A stretch of DNA of 64,000 bases from Glycomyces albidus (GCF_009451885.1 NZ_WIAO01000010.1:1-64000), one strand, 5' to 3'; counted from the stretch's first letter, positions 50,830 to 59,425 are shown. Notes: generated by a model not told the origin, from the sequence alone. Numbers and translations are program-made.

Positions 50830-50955
50830 TCAAGTGCGGGCGACCTGGATCTCGGGGCCGTCACCGCCGCCGAGCAGGACCGATTCGCGGGCCGGGACGT
50901 TCACACGCGGGGCGATTTGGAGGAGGGCCCGGGGCCGGTTCGGGCAGGCAACGGT
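50830..50955 (-). pseudogene. possible gene remnant in a 503-bp gap
   Basis: Between 50608 and 51110 there is no full gene. One short minus-strand frame of 41 codons ends in a protein-like sequence, NVPARESVLLGGGDGPEIQV followed by ART and a stop. It has no start codon or ribosome site and is bounded upstream by a stop. It may be the 3' end of a decayed gene, or chance. Confidence 0.2.
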
Positions 50956-51110
50956 TCACGCTCGTAGCGGGCTCGTTCGGCTCGAAACGCGGCAGATGCC
51001 ATTGGGGTGGTCGGTTCCCCTTAGTCCGGCCGCTCAGGCGGCTCGACGCGGCGCGCCGCTTATGAACGGTCGAGATGGTGCGCTGCAACGACTCCCGACC
51101 AAAGTGCGGC

Positions 51111-51506
51111 TCAGGCGGCGCCGTCGAATTCGTTCTGGTTGACGCAGATGTCTTCGGCGTTGTGCTTGATCCAGTCGAACATGTCCACGAGGCGCTCGCT
51201 GGTGCCGCGTCCGACCTCGTTGAGGCCGTAAGTGACCTTCGGCGGGGTCGACGGTTCGACCTGCCGCCAGACGAGGCCGTCGCGCACGAGGGTGCGCAGC
51301 GTCTGGGACAGCATCTTCTCGCTGATGCCCTCGATGCGCTCGCGCAGTTCGAAGAAGCGGAGGTCGCTCTCGCGCAGGGCGAGCAGGACCCAGATGCCCC
51401 AGCGGCTGGTGATGTGGTCGAGCACCTGCCTTGCGGGGCAGTTGGAGTGAAAGACCTCACTCCCGTCCGGCGGTCCCCATACGACGGCCTGTTTTCCTTC
51501 CGGCAT
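51111..51506 (-). CDS. HxlR-family transcriptional regulator
   Basis: The 131-residue product has the HxlR winged helix: NCPARQVLDHITSRWGIWVL, RFFELRERIEGISEKMLSQT, LRTLVRDGLVWRQ and VTYGLNEVGRG. The conserved N-terminal Cys of redox- and aldehyde-sensing members is present (NCPARQ). It is divergent from an NmrA-like oxidoreductase gene with a 91-base shared gap containing a 12-base palindrome, the usual arrangement for HxlR control of a partner reductase. Confidence 0.92.
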   Translation of the reverse strand: MPEGKQAVVWGPPDGSEVFHSNCPARQVLDHITSRWGIWVLLALRESDLRFFELRERIEGISEKMLSQTLRTLVRDGLVWRQVEPSTPPKVTYGLNEVGRGTSERLVDMFDWIKHNAEDICVNQNEFDGAA

Positions 51507-51516
51507 GTCATGAGCT

Positions 51517-51528
51517 TACCTCGAGGTA
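51517..51528. promoter_or_regulatory. palindromic operator in the HxlR/NmrA divergent gap
   Basis: TACCTCGAGGTA is a perfect 12-base palindrome 10 bases from the HxlR start codon and about 70 bases from the NmrA gene. An AAGTAAGT element follows at about 51540. HxlR operators commonly contain such GTA/TAC-ended sites. Confidence 0.55.
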
Positions 51529-51597
51529 CGCCCTTCCCAGAAGTAAGTTTCGCTCCTACCTTGGGTTCTGCACTCGCCACCACGAAAGGAACCCGAA

Positions 51598-52413
51598 ATG
51601 ATCGTCATCACCGGAGCCACGGGAAACGTCGGACGCCCGCTCGTCGAAGCGCTGGTCGCCAAGGGAGCACCGGTGACCGCCGTATCCCGCGGCGAAGCCG
51701 GCTTCACGGCCGGCGTCGCCCACCGCCGGGCCGACCTCGCGCTGCCCGAGACGCTCGACGCCGCCTTCGCCGGCGCCGACCGGCTCTTCCTGCTCACCCG
51801 CGACCACGGGATCGACATCGCGCCCGTGCTCAAGGCCGCCGAGGCGGCCGGCATCGGCCGGGTCGTCCTCCTCTCCTCCGAGCGCGCCGCGACCAGGCCG
51901 AGCCCCGAGACCCAGGCGTACGAGAACGCCCTCACCGCAAGCGGGTTCGACTGGACCATCCTTCGCCCCGGCGGCTTCGACAGCAACGCGTTCCTGTGGG
52001 CCGACCCCGTCCGGAAGCGGCGCGAGATCACCGCGCCGTTCGGCGACGTCGGGCTGCCGCTGATCGACCCGCTCGACATCGCCGAGGTCGCCGCCGCAGT
52101 GCTCACCGAGGACGGCCACGACGGCCGCGCCTACATGCTGAGCGGGCCGGAACTCGTGTCTCCGCGCGGGCAGGCCGCGGCGATCGGCGCGGCGATCGGC
52201 GAGCCGGTCGCGTTCGTCGAGCAGACCCGCGAAGAGGCGTTCGAGCAGCTCCTCGCGTTCTGGCCCGCCGACGTCGTCGAGGGCTCCCTCGACGTCATGG
52301 GCAGCCCGAATGCGGCCGAGCAGCGGATCAGCCCCGAGGTCGAACGCCTCCTCGGCCGGCCCGCGACCCCGTTCGCGGACTGGGCGAGGCGGAACGCCGC
52401 CGCGTTCCGCTGA
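51598..52413 (+). CDS. NmrA-like NAD(P)-binding oxidoreductase
   Basis: The 271-residue product is an atypical SDR of the NmrA/QOR2 type: MIVITGATGNVGRPLVEALV for cofactor binding, ADRLFLLTRDHGIDIAPVLK, WTILRPGGFDSNAFLWAD and PLIDPLDIAEVAAAVLTEDG. These enzymes are usually NADPH-dependent quinone reductases or redox sensors without the Tyr-Lys active pair. The divergent HxlR regulator likely controls it. A related gene starts at 63411. Confidence 0.9.
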   Translation: MIVITGATGNVGRPLVEALVAKGAPVTAVSRGEAGFTAGVAHRRADLALPETLDAAFAGADRLFLLTRDHGIDIAPVLKAAEAAGIGRVVLLSSERAATRPSPETQAYENALTASGFDWTILRPGGFDSNAFLWADPVRKRREITAPFGDVGLPLIDPLDIAEVAAAVLTEDGHDGRAYMLSGPELVSPRGQAAAIGAAIGEPVAFVEQTREEAFEQLLAFWPADVVEGSLDVMGSPNAAEQRISPEVERLLGRPATPFADWARRNAAAFR

Positions 52414-52656
52414 CACCCGCACCGCGACGGGCGTCTCATCCGCCGGCTCTACGTGATCGCACGGGCGGCCGGCGATCACCGGGGCCGGCGCGTTTCGCGA
52501 CCTGTGGGCCCGCCACCGCCGAGACCCCGGCCGTCCGACACCATGCCACCTGCCACCTGCCGCCTGACACGCTGCCGCCCGCCGAGTGCCGACTCGGCGG
52601 GCGGCCGTCGCATCGGGGCCGACCGTCTGGGGACCGGCGCGAGCGGGGAATTTTCT

Positions 52657-52704
52657 ACAACGTTGTGATCCCCCGTTGTGTTATCGGTAATACTCGGCTA
52701 GGCT
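52657..52704 (+). promoter_or_regulatory. promoter and ACAACGTTGT operator of the first GH43 gene
   Basis: TTGTGT at 52676-52681, a 17-base spacer and TAGGCT at 52699-52704 form a candidate promoter. The palindrome ACAACGTTGT at 52657-52666 and a further CGTTGTG half at 52674 lie just upstream or overlap the -35 box. This differs from the AGCGCT sites, so another regulator, perhaps arabinose-responsive, is likely. The remainder of the 414-base gap 52414-52827 has no gene. Confidence 0.5.
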
Positions 52705-52827
52705 ACGTGTCAAGTCCATCGATATTCGCAAATATCCCGATTCACCAGTCCATGATCGCCGAGAGCACCCGGCACCGCTCTCGGCTCCCGACCGCCCCTC
52801 AGTGAGGAGGGGCAGAGGAGGCCGACC

Positions 52828-54345
52828 ATGCAATCCGAGACCCTTGGCCGCAAGCGAAGGAGGCGCCGCCTCACGGCGGTGCTCGCCGTGCTCGTCGCGG
52901 CGCTGACCACGGCGGCGACGTTCATGCTCGTCACCGCGAACGCCCAGGCCGCCATCACGACCGGCACCTGGTACACCATCACCTCCCGCCACTCCGGGCT
53001 CGTGCTCGGCGTCGAAGGCGCCTCCACGGCGACGGGCGCGCGGCTGGTCCAGCAGACCCCCACGGGCGCGACCAGCCAGCAGTTCCGGTTCATCGACGCC
53101 GGCGGCGGCTACTACCGCATCCAGGCCCGCCACTCGAACCTCGTGCTCGACGTCTACGAGTGGAACGCCGACAACGGCGCCACGATCGCGCAGTGGACAG
53201 ACCTGAACGGCACCAACCAGCAGTGGCAGGCGACCGCGAGCGGCGACTACTACACCTTCACGAACCGCTTCTCCGCCAAGAGCCTCGACGTGTGGGAGCA
53301 CTCGACCTCGCCCGGCGCCCGCATCTCGCAGTACGACCCCACGGGCGCCGCGAACCAGCAGTGGCGCCTCACGCCGGCCGGCGCGAACCCGACCGATCCG
53401 CCGACCACCGGCAACCCGTCGGAGTGCACCCCCGCCCAGCCGCCGAACCTGAGCGGCAGCCTGGGCGCCCACGACCCGGCTCTGTGGGCCGGATGCGCCG
53501 GCCAGCCGTGGTTCGTCTACGCCACCGGCGACATCCGCTTCAGCGACGGCAACGTCCCGATCCTGCGCTCCACCAACGGCGGGCAGACCTGGCAGCACGC
53601 CGGCTACATGTGGAGCACCAAGCCCGCATGGACCAGGCAGCAGATCCCCGGAGTCGAGAACGTCTGGGCGCCAGAGATCCACTACGACGCCGGCCAGGGC
53701 CTGTACTACCTCTATTACTCGGTCTCGACGTTCGGGTCCCAGCGCTCGGCGATCGGCCTGGCCACCAGCCCGACCCTCGACCCGTCCGCGCCCGGCTTCG
53801 GCTGGACCGACAAGGGCGTCGTCCTCCAGTCCTACAACGGCAACGCCTACAACGCGATCGACGCGAACATCATCGTCGACGCCTCCGGCAGGCACTGGAT
53901 GGTCTTCGGATCCTGGCAGCAGGGCATCCACACCATCGAACTCGACTGGCCCTCCGGCAAACCCAAGGCCGGAGCGACCCCGATCCGCCTGGCCACCAAG
54001 GGCGGCGGCATCGAAGGCCCGTCGATGATGTACCGCAACGGCTACTACTACCTGTTCACCTCGATCGGCACCTGCTGCGCCGGGGCGAGCTCGACCTACA
54101 AGATCACGGTCGGCCGCTCGACCTCGCCGACCGGTCCGTTCCTCGACGCCGCGGGCGTGGACATGCGCAACGGCGGCGGCACCGTCGTCCTCGGCGCCTA
54201 CGGCAGCAACGTCGCCGCCGGAGGCCAGTCGATCCACAGGGGATTGATGGCGTACCACGCCTACGGATCGAACGGCGGCTTCGCCCTCGATATCGAACAG
54301 ATCCAATGGAACTCGTCGGGCTGGCCCGTCCTCGACGGCAGTTGA
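52828..54345 (+). CDS. secreted endo-arabinanase-like GH43 with N-terminal ricin domain
   Basis: The 505-residue product has an AGGAGG-type ribosome site and a signal peptide with a very basic start (RKRRRRR) ending ANAQAA near residue 42. Residues about 45-185 form a ricin-like lectin trefoil with three repeats (HSGLVLGVEGA, HSNLVLDVYEW, FSAKSLDVWEH, each ending near QQW or QQF). Residues about 200-505 form a GH43 five-bladed propeller: GSLGAHDPALWAGC with the catalytic base Asp, NVWAPEIHYD, AIDANIIVDASGRHWMVFGS and GGIEGPSMMYRNGYYYLF with the general acid Glu. This pattern matches endo-1,5-alpha-L-arabinanases, which cut pectic arabinan. Confidence 0.9.
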   Translation: MQSETLGRKRRRRRLTAVLAVLVAALTTAATFMLVTANAQAAITTGTWYTITSRHSGLVLGVEGASTATGARLVQQTPTGATSQQFRFIDAGGGYYRIQARHSNLVLDVYEWNADNGATIAQWTDLNGTNQQWQATASGDYYTFTNRFSAKSLDVWEHSTSPGARISQYDPTGAANQQWRLTPAGANPTDPPTTGNPSECTPAQPPNLSGSLGAHDPALWAGCAGQPWFVYATGDIRFSDGNVPILRSTNGGQTWQHAGYMWSTKPAWTRQQIPGVENVWAPEIHYDAGQGLYYLYYSVSTFGSQRSAIGLATSPTLDPSAPGFGWTDKGVVLQSYNGNAYNAIDANIIVDASGRHWMVFGSWQQGIHTIELDWPSGKPKAGATPIRLATKGGGIEGPSMMYRNGYYYLFTSIGTCCAGASSTYKITVGRSTSPTGPFLDAAGVDMRNGGGTVVLGAYGSNVAAGGQSIHRGLMAYHAYGSNGGFALDIEQIQWNSSGWPVLDGS

Positions 54346-54484
54346 GAACCAGACGTACGGCCTCGACGGCGGTCGAGCACCGGAAGCCCGGACTCGACAG
54401 CGGTTGAGGATCCCCGACGCGATCCCGACCGCGGTCGAAAGCCGGAGACCCGGACTCGACCGGAGTCGGGAGCCGGCGCCGGGC
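54331..54484 (+). repeat. five tandem ~31-bp hairpin repeats between GH43 genes
   Basis: Units start at 54331, 54362, 54393, about 54424 and 54455, spaced 31, 31, about 31 and about 31 bases. Each begins with CTCGAC, four bases, then GT(C/T)GAG or a near match, a small inverted repeat, followed by a CCGGAAGCCCGGA-like tail in units 2, 4 and partly 5. The first unit includes the stop codon of the upstream GH43 gene. The array leads into the terminator hairpin at 54481. Confidence 0.8.
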
Positions 54485-54504
54485 CGCGACCACCGTCGCG
54501 GCCC
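54481..54504 (+). terminator. hairpin after the repeat array (10-bp stem)
   Basis: GGGCCGCGAC pairs exactly with GTCGCGGCCC around CACC, at the end of the 31-bp repeat array and about 100 bases before the second GH43 gene. Confidence 0.65.
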
Positions 54505-54606
54505 GGCCGCCCGCCTGAACGGCAGCCGACCCCGGCTGCATCCGGGGCGCACCCCCACCGGTGCGCCCCTCCCTCACACCGAACATCACTCCGCTTGGAG
54601 CGCACC

Positions 54607-56085
54607 ATGTCCAGCACGACCCTCACACGCGCACGCGCGTTCGTCGCATTCGCCCTCATAGCCGCCCTCGCGGCCTTCGGACTGTCGATCGCGACCGCGA
54701 AGCCCGCCAAGGCCGCGATCCCGACCGGCACCTGGTTCACCGTCACGAGCGCCCACTCGGGCCTCGCGCTCGACGTCCAGAACGCCTCGACCACCGCGGG
54801 CGCCCTGCTCAACCAGTACACGCCGAACCAGTGCACCTGCCAGCAGTTCCAGTTCGTCTCCGTCGGGAGCGGCTACTACAAGATCCTGGCCCGCCACTCG
54901 AACCAGGTCATCGAGGTGTACGAGCGGAGCACCGCCGACGGCGCCACGATCGCCCAGTGGACCGACCTCGGCGGCACCAACCAGCAGTGGTCGGTCACCG
55001 AGCACGCCGACGGCACCTTCAGCTTCATCAACCGCCACTCCGGCAAGGCGCTCGACCTGTGGGAGTGGTCCACGACCGCCGGCGCCCGCATCTCGCAGTA
55101 CACCTACAACGGCCTGAACGCCCAGAAGTGGCGCCTCGCCGCCGTCCCCGCCTCCGGGGAGCCCACGGTCTCGAACCCGCTGCGCTCCAACGGCGCCGAC
55201 CCGTGGATCGAGTACTGGAACGGGTACTACTACATGTCCACCACCACGTGGGACTCCACTGTGATCATGCGCCGCTCGACGACGCTGAACGGCCTCAAGA
55301 CGGCCTCGGACACCGTGGTCTGGAACGACGCCGGCAACGCGAGCCGCTGCTGCTCGCACTGGGCGCCGGAGTTCCACCGCATCAACGGGACCTGGTACCT
55401 CATGTACACCTCGGGGAACTCGCAGACGAACTTCGACGGCCAGAAGCTCCACGTCCTCCGATCCACCTCCTCGACCCCGATGGGGCCGTACGAGTTCATG
55501 GCGACGCCGCTCCCCAACCAGTGGAACATCGACGGCTCGTACCTGCAGGTCAACGGCCAGCTGTACCTCATGTGGTCGGAGTGGGTCGGCGCCGACCAGT
55601 CGATCCGGATCGCCGCGATGTCGAACCCGTGGACCGTGACCGGCTCGCACGTCACCATCTCCCGGCCCACCTACAGCTGGGAGATCCAGGGCGGCCGGAC
55701 GAACGAGGCCCCGGCGGTCCTCCAGCACAACGGCCGCACCTTCGTGACCTACTCCGCCTCCTCCTGCAACACCCCGGACTACAAGCTCGGGCTGCTGGAG
55801 CTGACCGGCTCCAACCCGCTGTCGGCGTCGTCGTGGACCAAGACCTCGACGCCGGTCCTCCAGCAGGGCGGCGGCGTCTTCGGCCCCGGCCACAACGGCT
55901 TCTTCACCTCCCCCGACGGCACCGAGGAATGGCTGGTCTACCACGGCAACCGGACCTCCAGCCAAGGCTGCGGTTCGACCCGCGAGACCCGCGTCCAGCC
56001 CATCACCTGGAACCCGAACGGCACCCCGAACTTCGGCACCCCGCTGCCGAACGGAGTCGTCATCGCGGCGCCCTCGGGCGAGTGA
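54607..56085 (+). CDS. secreted GH43 arabinofuranosidase-like enzyme with ricin domain
   Basis: The product is 492 residues from the ATG at 54607 (TTGGAG seven bases upstream). It has a signal peptide ending AKPAKAA near residue 37, then a ricin-like trefoil (HSGLALDVQNA, HSNQVIEVYER, HSGKALDLWEW) very similar in layout to the preceding protein. The GH43 domain begins RSNGADPWIEYWNGYYYMST with the catalytic base Asp and has SHWAPEFHRINGTWYLMYTS, WNIDGSYLQVNGQLYLMWSE and TNEAPAVLQHNGRTFV with the general acid Glu. It resembles exo-acting alpha-L-arabinofuranosidases of GH43. With its neighbour it would degrade arabinan from both inside and end, suggesting duplication and divergence of a ricin-GH43 ancestor. 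Confidence 0.9.
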   Translation: MSSTTLTRARAFVAFALIAALAAFGLSIATAKPAKAAIPTGTWFTVTSAHSGLALDVQNASTTAGALLNQYTPNQCTCQQFQFVSVGSGYYKILARHSNQVIEVYERSTADGATIAQWTDLGGTNQQWSVTEHADGTFSFINRHSGKALDLWEWSTTAGARISQYTYNGLNAQKWRLAAVPASGEPTVSNPLRSNGADPWIEYWNGYYYMSTTTWDSTVIMRRSTTLNGLKTASDTVVWNDAGNASRCCSHWAPEFHRINGTWYLMYTSGNSQTNFDGQKLHVLRSTSSTPMGPYEFMATPLPNQWNIDGSYLQVNGQLYLMWSEWVGADQSIRIAAMSNPWTVTGSHVTISRPTYSWEIQGGRTNEAPAVLQHNGRTFVTYSASSCNTPDYKLGLLELTGSNPLSASSWTKTSTPVLQQGGGVFGPGHNGFFTSPDGTEEWLVYHGNRTSSQGCGSTRETRVQPITWNPNGTPNFGTPLPNGVVIAAPSGE

Positions 56086-56109
56086 TCACGCACTGAGTCC
56101 GACACACAG

Positions 56110-56137
56110 GGCCCCCTCGTATCGCGAGGGGGCCTTT
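56110..56137 (+). terminator. intrinsic terminator after the second GH43 gene
   Basis: GGCCCCCTCG pairs exactly with CGAGGGGGCC around a five-base loop and is followed by TTT. It is one of the few hairpins here with a short T-run. Confidence 0.8.
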
Positions 56138-56258
56138 CGCCGTTCAGCGGAGGACGCCGACCGCATCCGGCAGGGCCGCCCGCACCTGCGTGAGCCCAGG
56201 TCAAGGCCGCAAGCCTCCCATCGCAGAACGAGCCGGAGAAAACGCGGCCACATATTCC

Positions 56259-56288
56259 TTGACACGAATATTCGTCTCGTGGAATACT
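56259..56288 (+). promoter_or_regulatory. promoter with embedded ArsR-type operator
   Basis: A perfect -35 TTGACA at 56259-56264 is followed after 18 bases by AATACT at 56283-56288. The palindrome ACGAATATTCGT at 56264-56275 fills the spacer, where the ArsR-type product of the next gene could bind. The start codon is six bases after the -10 box, so the transcript may be leaderless. Confidence 0.65.
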
Positions 56289-56294
56289 TTCGTC

Positions 56295-57149
56295 ATGGAC
56301 GACATCCTCGCAGCGCTGGCCGACCCGGTCCGCTGGCGGCTCGTGAACCTCCTGGCCGAGCGGCCCCGCCCGGTCGGCATCCTGGCCCGGCTCGCCGATG
56401 CGCGCCAGCCGCAGACGACCAAGCACCTTCAGCACCTCGAACGCGCCGGGATCGCCGTCTCCCAGCGCACCGGCCAGCGCCGCATCTACGCACTCCGGCC
56501 CGATTCGCTCCGGGACCTGGCGGCGGCGCTCACCCGGCTCGCCGACGCCGCCGATGCGATCGGGGGGCTGCGTTCGACGTTCGACCGCTACGGCATCGCC
56601 CTCGAGGCCGAGCGGCTCGCCGCCGAGGAGCCAGGGTGGGCCGACGGCCGTTCGTTCCGGTTCCTCCGGTCGCTCGAAGGCGGCACCGACCTGGTGTGGC
56701 GTCATCTGACCGAGGCGTCGCTGCTCGCGCAGTGGTGGACGCCCGAGGACCTCCGCGTCTCCGAGCTCGTCTTCGACGCGCGTCCCGGTGCGCGGATCGT
56801 CCAGGAGTACCGGGACGTCGAGGACACGGACGCGTCGGACGTGGTCGCCGGACGCGCCGAGGGCGTCGTCGACGAGGTGCGGCCCGGTGAGCGCCTGGTC
56901 TACCGGCTCTCGCCGCTGCTTCCCGACGGCACCGTCGCCTTCACCGCCCATGTGGCCTACGACCTTCGGGCCTCCGGCGCCGGCACGGACCTCGACGTCC
57001 ACTACCGCGTCACCGACAGCACCACCGAGTCCGCGGACTTCATCGCGGGCATCGAGATCGGCTTCGGCCAGACGCTCGACAAGCTCGCCGCGGCTGTGGC
57101 CGCGGCTTCGCACGACACCACCACTACTGAAACGAGGAGCACGAAATGA
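56295..57149 (+). CDS. ArsR-type regulator fused to SRPBCC (AHSA1) domain
   Basis: The product is 284 residues from the ATG at 56295. The N-terminal third is an ArsR winged helix: MDDILAALADPVRWRLVNLL, QPQTTKHLQHLERAGIAVSQ and RRIYALRPDSLRDL. From about residue 120 an AHSA1/SRPBCC hydrophobic-pocket domain follows: DLVWRHLTEASLLAQWWTPE, DARPGARIVQEYRDV, FTAHVAYDLRASGAGTDLDV and IGFGQTLDKLAAAV. In most genomes these are two adjacent genes; here they form one chain, so the SRPBCC pocket may sense a ligand for the DNA-binding domain. The stop overlaps the start of the following reductase gene (ATGA). Confidence 0.88.
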   Translation: MDDILAALADPVRWRLVNLLAERPRPVGILARLADARQPQTTKHLQHLERAGIAVSQRTGQRRIYALRPDSLRDLAAALTRLADAADAIGGLRSTFDRYGIALEAERLAAEEPGWADGRSFRFLRSLEGGTDLVWRHLTEASLLAQWWTPEDLRVSELVFDARPGARIVQEYRDVEDTDASDVVAGRAEGVVDEVRPGERLVYRLSPLLPDGTVAFTAHVAYDLRASGAGTDLDVHYRVTDSTTESADFIAGIEIGFGQTLDKLAAAVAAASHDTTTTETRSTK

Positions 57150-57745
57150 ACGACTCGACCGGTCGCAGAGTGACCGCGAACCTGAACCTGACCCTCGACG
57201 GACGCTACAACGGCCCCGGCGGGCCCGGCGACCTCGGCGCGATCGTCGCCTACGCGACCACCGAGGTCGCACGGGAGCACATGCGGCGCTTGCACGAGCA
57301 CGCGACGACGGCGCTGCTCGGCCGCCTCAACGCGGAGGGCTTCCTGGGCTACTGGCCGCATGTCGCCGCCGACGAGAACGCCGATCCGCGCGATCGCGGC
57401 TACGCCCGGTGGCTGGTGGACGCGGAGAAGGTGGTCCTGTCGACCACGCTGACCGAGGCGCCCTGGGAACGCACCCGCATCGTGAACGCGCCGACCGCGG
57501 AGGTCGTGAACGAGCTCAAGGCGAGCGGCGAGGGCGACATCCTCGTCAACAGCAGCGCGAGCGTCATCAAGCCGCTGCTCGAGGCGGACCTGATCGACCG
57601 GCTCTACCTCATGATCGTCCCTGAGATCGCCGGCGGCGGCCGGCGGCTGTTCGAGGACGGCCTGCCGTCCACGAAGTGGACCTTGACGTATCAGGAGACC
57701 GGCGAGCTGGGCGAGATGGCCCTGGTCTACGACCGGGCGCGCTAG
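57146..57745 (+). CDS. RibD C-terminal/dihydrofolate reductase-like protein
   Basis: The 199-residue product overlaps the regulator stop by four bases. It is of the DHFR-like RibD_C fold: RRVTANLNLTLDGRYNGPGG, LLGRLNAEGFLGYWP, GEGDILVNSSASVIKPLLEA and DRLYLMIVPEIAGGGRRLFE. These proteins are NADPH-dependent reductases of uncertain substrate, frequently paired with SRPBCC and ArsR genes in actinomycetes. It is likely controlled by the preceding fusion protein through the palindrome at 56264-56275. Confidence 0.9.
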   Translation: MNDSTGRRVTANLNLTLDGRYNGPGGPGDLGAIVAYATTEVAREHMRRLHEHATTALLGRLNAEGFLGYWPHVAADENADPRDRGYARWLVDAEKVVLSTTLTEAPWERTRIVNAPTAEVVNELKASGEGDILVNSSASVIKPLLEADLIDRLYLMIVPEIAGGGRRLFEDGLPSTKWTLTYQETGELGEMALVYDRAR

Positions 57746-57754
57746 TCGACGCGT

Positions 57755-57791
57755 GCAGCGCGGTGGTTCCGGGCCGGAACCACCGCGCTGC
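57755..57791. terminator. strong hairpin (18-bp arms)
   Basis: The arms 57755-57772 and 57774-57791 are exact complements, closing the reductase transcript and lying 65 bases from the convergent methyltransferase gene. Confidence 0.75.
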
Positions 57792-57855
57792 GCGTGTCCG
57801 GCGGCGGCTGCGGATGGGTCGCTCCGGTGACGCCTGGCGAATGCGGTTCGGGCCC

Positions 57856-58278
57856 TCAGAGCTCGATCTCGCGCAGCGGGTTCCCGCCGTCGATGAAGAG
57901 TCGTCCGTTCGGCGTGAGCGCGGCCGCGATGCGCCGCTTCGCGATCGCTCCGGCTTCGGGGTGGCGTCCGTCCAAGGCGCCGACGCGGACGGCGAAGGCG
58001 AGGTCGAAGGGCGCTTCCGAAGGGAGGAGTTCGAACTCCTCCGCGGCGACCTGACGGGTGCTGAGTCGTCCTGACTCGATGTCGGCCGCGGCGTTCCGCC
58101 GGATCTGTGCGACTCCGGTGGCGGACCGGTCGATGACCAGGATGTGCCCGTCGCCGATCCGTTCGGCGACCGCCTTCGCCGCTGCTCCCGGGGCGCCGCC
58201 GATCTCGAGGACGCGGATCCCCTGCCTGAGCGGGAGGGCCTCGACGATCGCGGCGAGACGTGGCGAGAGTGCGCTCAT
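57856..58278 (-). CDS. small class I SAM-dependent methyltransferase
   Basis: The product is 140 residues from the ATG at 58278 (MSALSPRLAAIVEALPLRQG). The Rossmann core has RVLEIGGAPGAAAKAVAERI for SAM binding, DGHILVIDRSATGVAQIRRN and FDLAFAVRVGALDGRHP, followed by ALTPNGRLFIDGGNPL. It is shorter than most methyltransferases because the substrate-binding additions are missing. Nucleotide or protein substrates cannot be separated. An in-frame upstream ATG at 58296 would add six residues. It converges with the reductase gene and is divergent from the AlkB gene. Confidence 0.82.
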   Translation of the reverse strand: MSALSPRLAAIVEALPLRQGIRVLEIGGAPGAAAKAVAERIGDGHILVIDRSATGVAQIRRNAAADIESGRLSTRQVAAEEFELLPSEAPFDLAFAVRVGALDGRHPEAGAIAKRRIAAALTPNGRLFIDGGNPLREIEL

Positions 58279-58505
58279 GCTGGAACCGCCTTCCATGCCC
58301 GGGTACGGCTTCCAGACTATGGGCGTCGCGGCACGGCGCGCGTCGGACTCGGGCGGTGCCGTCGGCGCGTGCCGGGTGACGCCGTGATCGCCGGTGTCAC
58401 CGTGCTGCGGGCCACCGGTGGCGGTCCGCGGGCGCGACGACTCGGTGACCTGGGCGTTCACCTCGTTCGGCGGCGATGTCGGGGGTCCCGGTTAGGCTCG
58501 GAGGC

Positions 58506-59225
58506 ATGGACGGCGAGCTGTTCCCGAGGGACCGTACCGAGGTCGCTCCGGGTGCGGTGCTGCTGCCGGACTGGCTCGACGAGCAGCGGCAGCGCGAACT
58601 GGTCGCGGCGTGCCGCGAATGGGCCCGGCCTCCGGCGGGCATGCGCACCGTGCGGACGCCGGGCGGCGGCGTCATGTCCGCCAAGGTGGTGGGTCTCGGC
58701 TGGCAGTGGCGCCCCTACTACTTCTCGAAGACGGCCGACGACGGTTCGCCGGTGAAGCCGTTCCCGCCCGAGCTCGGCGAGCTCGCCCGCCGGGCGACCG
58801 AGGACGTCTTCGGCCGGGTGCCGGACGACGGCCTCGAGTACGACATGGCGCTGCTCAACTTCTACGATGCCAAGGCGCACATGGGCATGCATCAGGACAA
58901 GGATGAGCTGTCGAAGGCCCCGGTCATATCGCTCAGCCTGGGCGACACGTGCGTCTTCCGCTTCGGGAACACCGAATCGCGCTCACGACCATATACCGAC
59001 CTGGAACTGCACAGCGGCGACCTGTTCGTGTTCGGGGGCCCGTCCCGCCTCGCGTTCCACGGCGTACCCCGGATCCTGCCGGGCACCGCCCCCGCATGGC
59101 TCGGCCTCACCGGTCGGCTCAACCTGACCCTGCGCGCCACCGGTCTGACCCCGCCGACGGGATCGGGCGCCCGCGGTCCGGGTCGGCCGCTGCGAGCGGA
59201 CTCGCCGACCGAGGAGAGTCAATAG
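58506..59225 (+). CDS. alkB: AlkB-type 2-oxoglutarate/Fe(II) dioxygenase (DNA alkylation repair)
   Basis: The product is 239 residues from the ATG at 58506. It has the complete AlkB active site: MHQDKDE with His129 and Asp131, FHGVPR with His185, and GRLNLTLR with Arg204 and Arg210 for 2-oxoglutarate. The nucleotide-recognition part contains WQWRPYYFSKTADDGSPVKP and FPPELGELARRA. AlkB demethylates 1-methyladenine and 3-methylcytosine in DNA. A TAGGCT -10-like box ends seven bases before the ATG, so the transcript could be leaderless; an in-frame ATG at 58476 lacks a ribosome site. A basic 30-residue tail is extra. Confidence 0.93.
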   Translation: MDGELFPRDRTEVAPGAVLLPDWLDEQRQRELVAACREWARPPAGMRTVRTPGGGVMSAKVVGLGWQWRPYYFSKTADDGSPVKPFPPELGELARRATEDVFGRVPDDGLEYDMALLNFYDAKAHMGMHQDKDELSKAPVISLSLGDTCVFRFGNTESRSRPYTDLELHSGDLFVFGGPSRLAFHGVPRILPGTAPAWLGLTGRLNLTLRATGLTPPTGSGARGPGRPLRADSPTEESQ

Positions 59226-59425
59226 GGCTGCGAGGCAAGCGGTTCGCTTGTTCGGGGGTCGGCCTCGGGCAGCGGGCGCCTGACGCGGGCTGAGCGCCGT
59301 CCCGGTTCGGCCGGTCGGTCCGAGTCGCGGCGCGGGTGTCTGACGCGGGCTGAGGATCCGTTGGATCGGCTCGATGTCGGAGGGCGCTGCCACACTCGTC
59401 TGACCCGAGTCGTACTGGAGGCGGC

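Noticed and set aside
54331-54484. CRISPR array
   Set aside because: The 31-base units are directly adjacent and have no unique spacers, and no cas genes are present.
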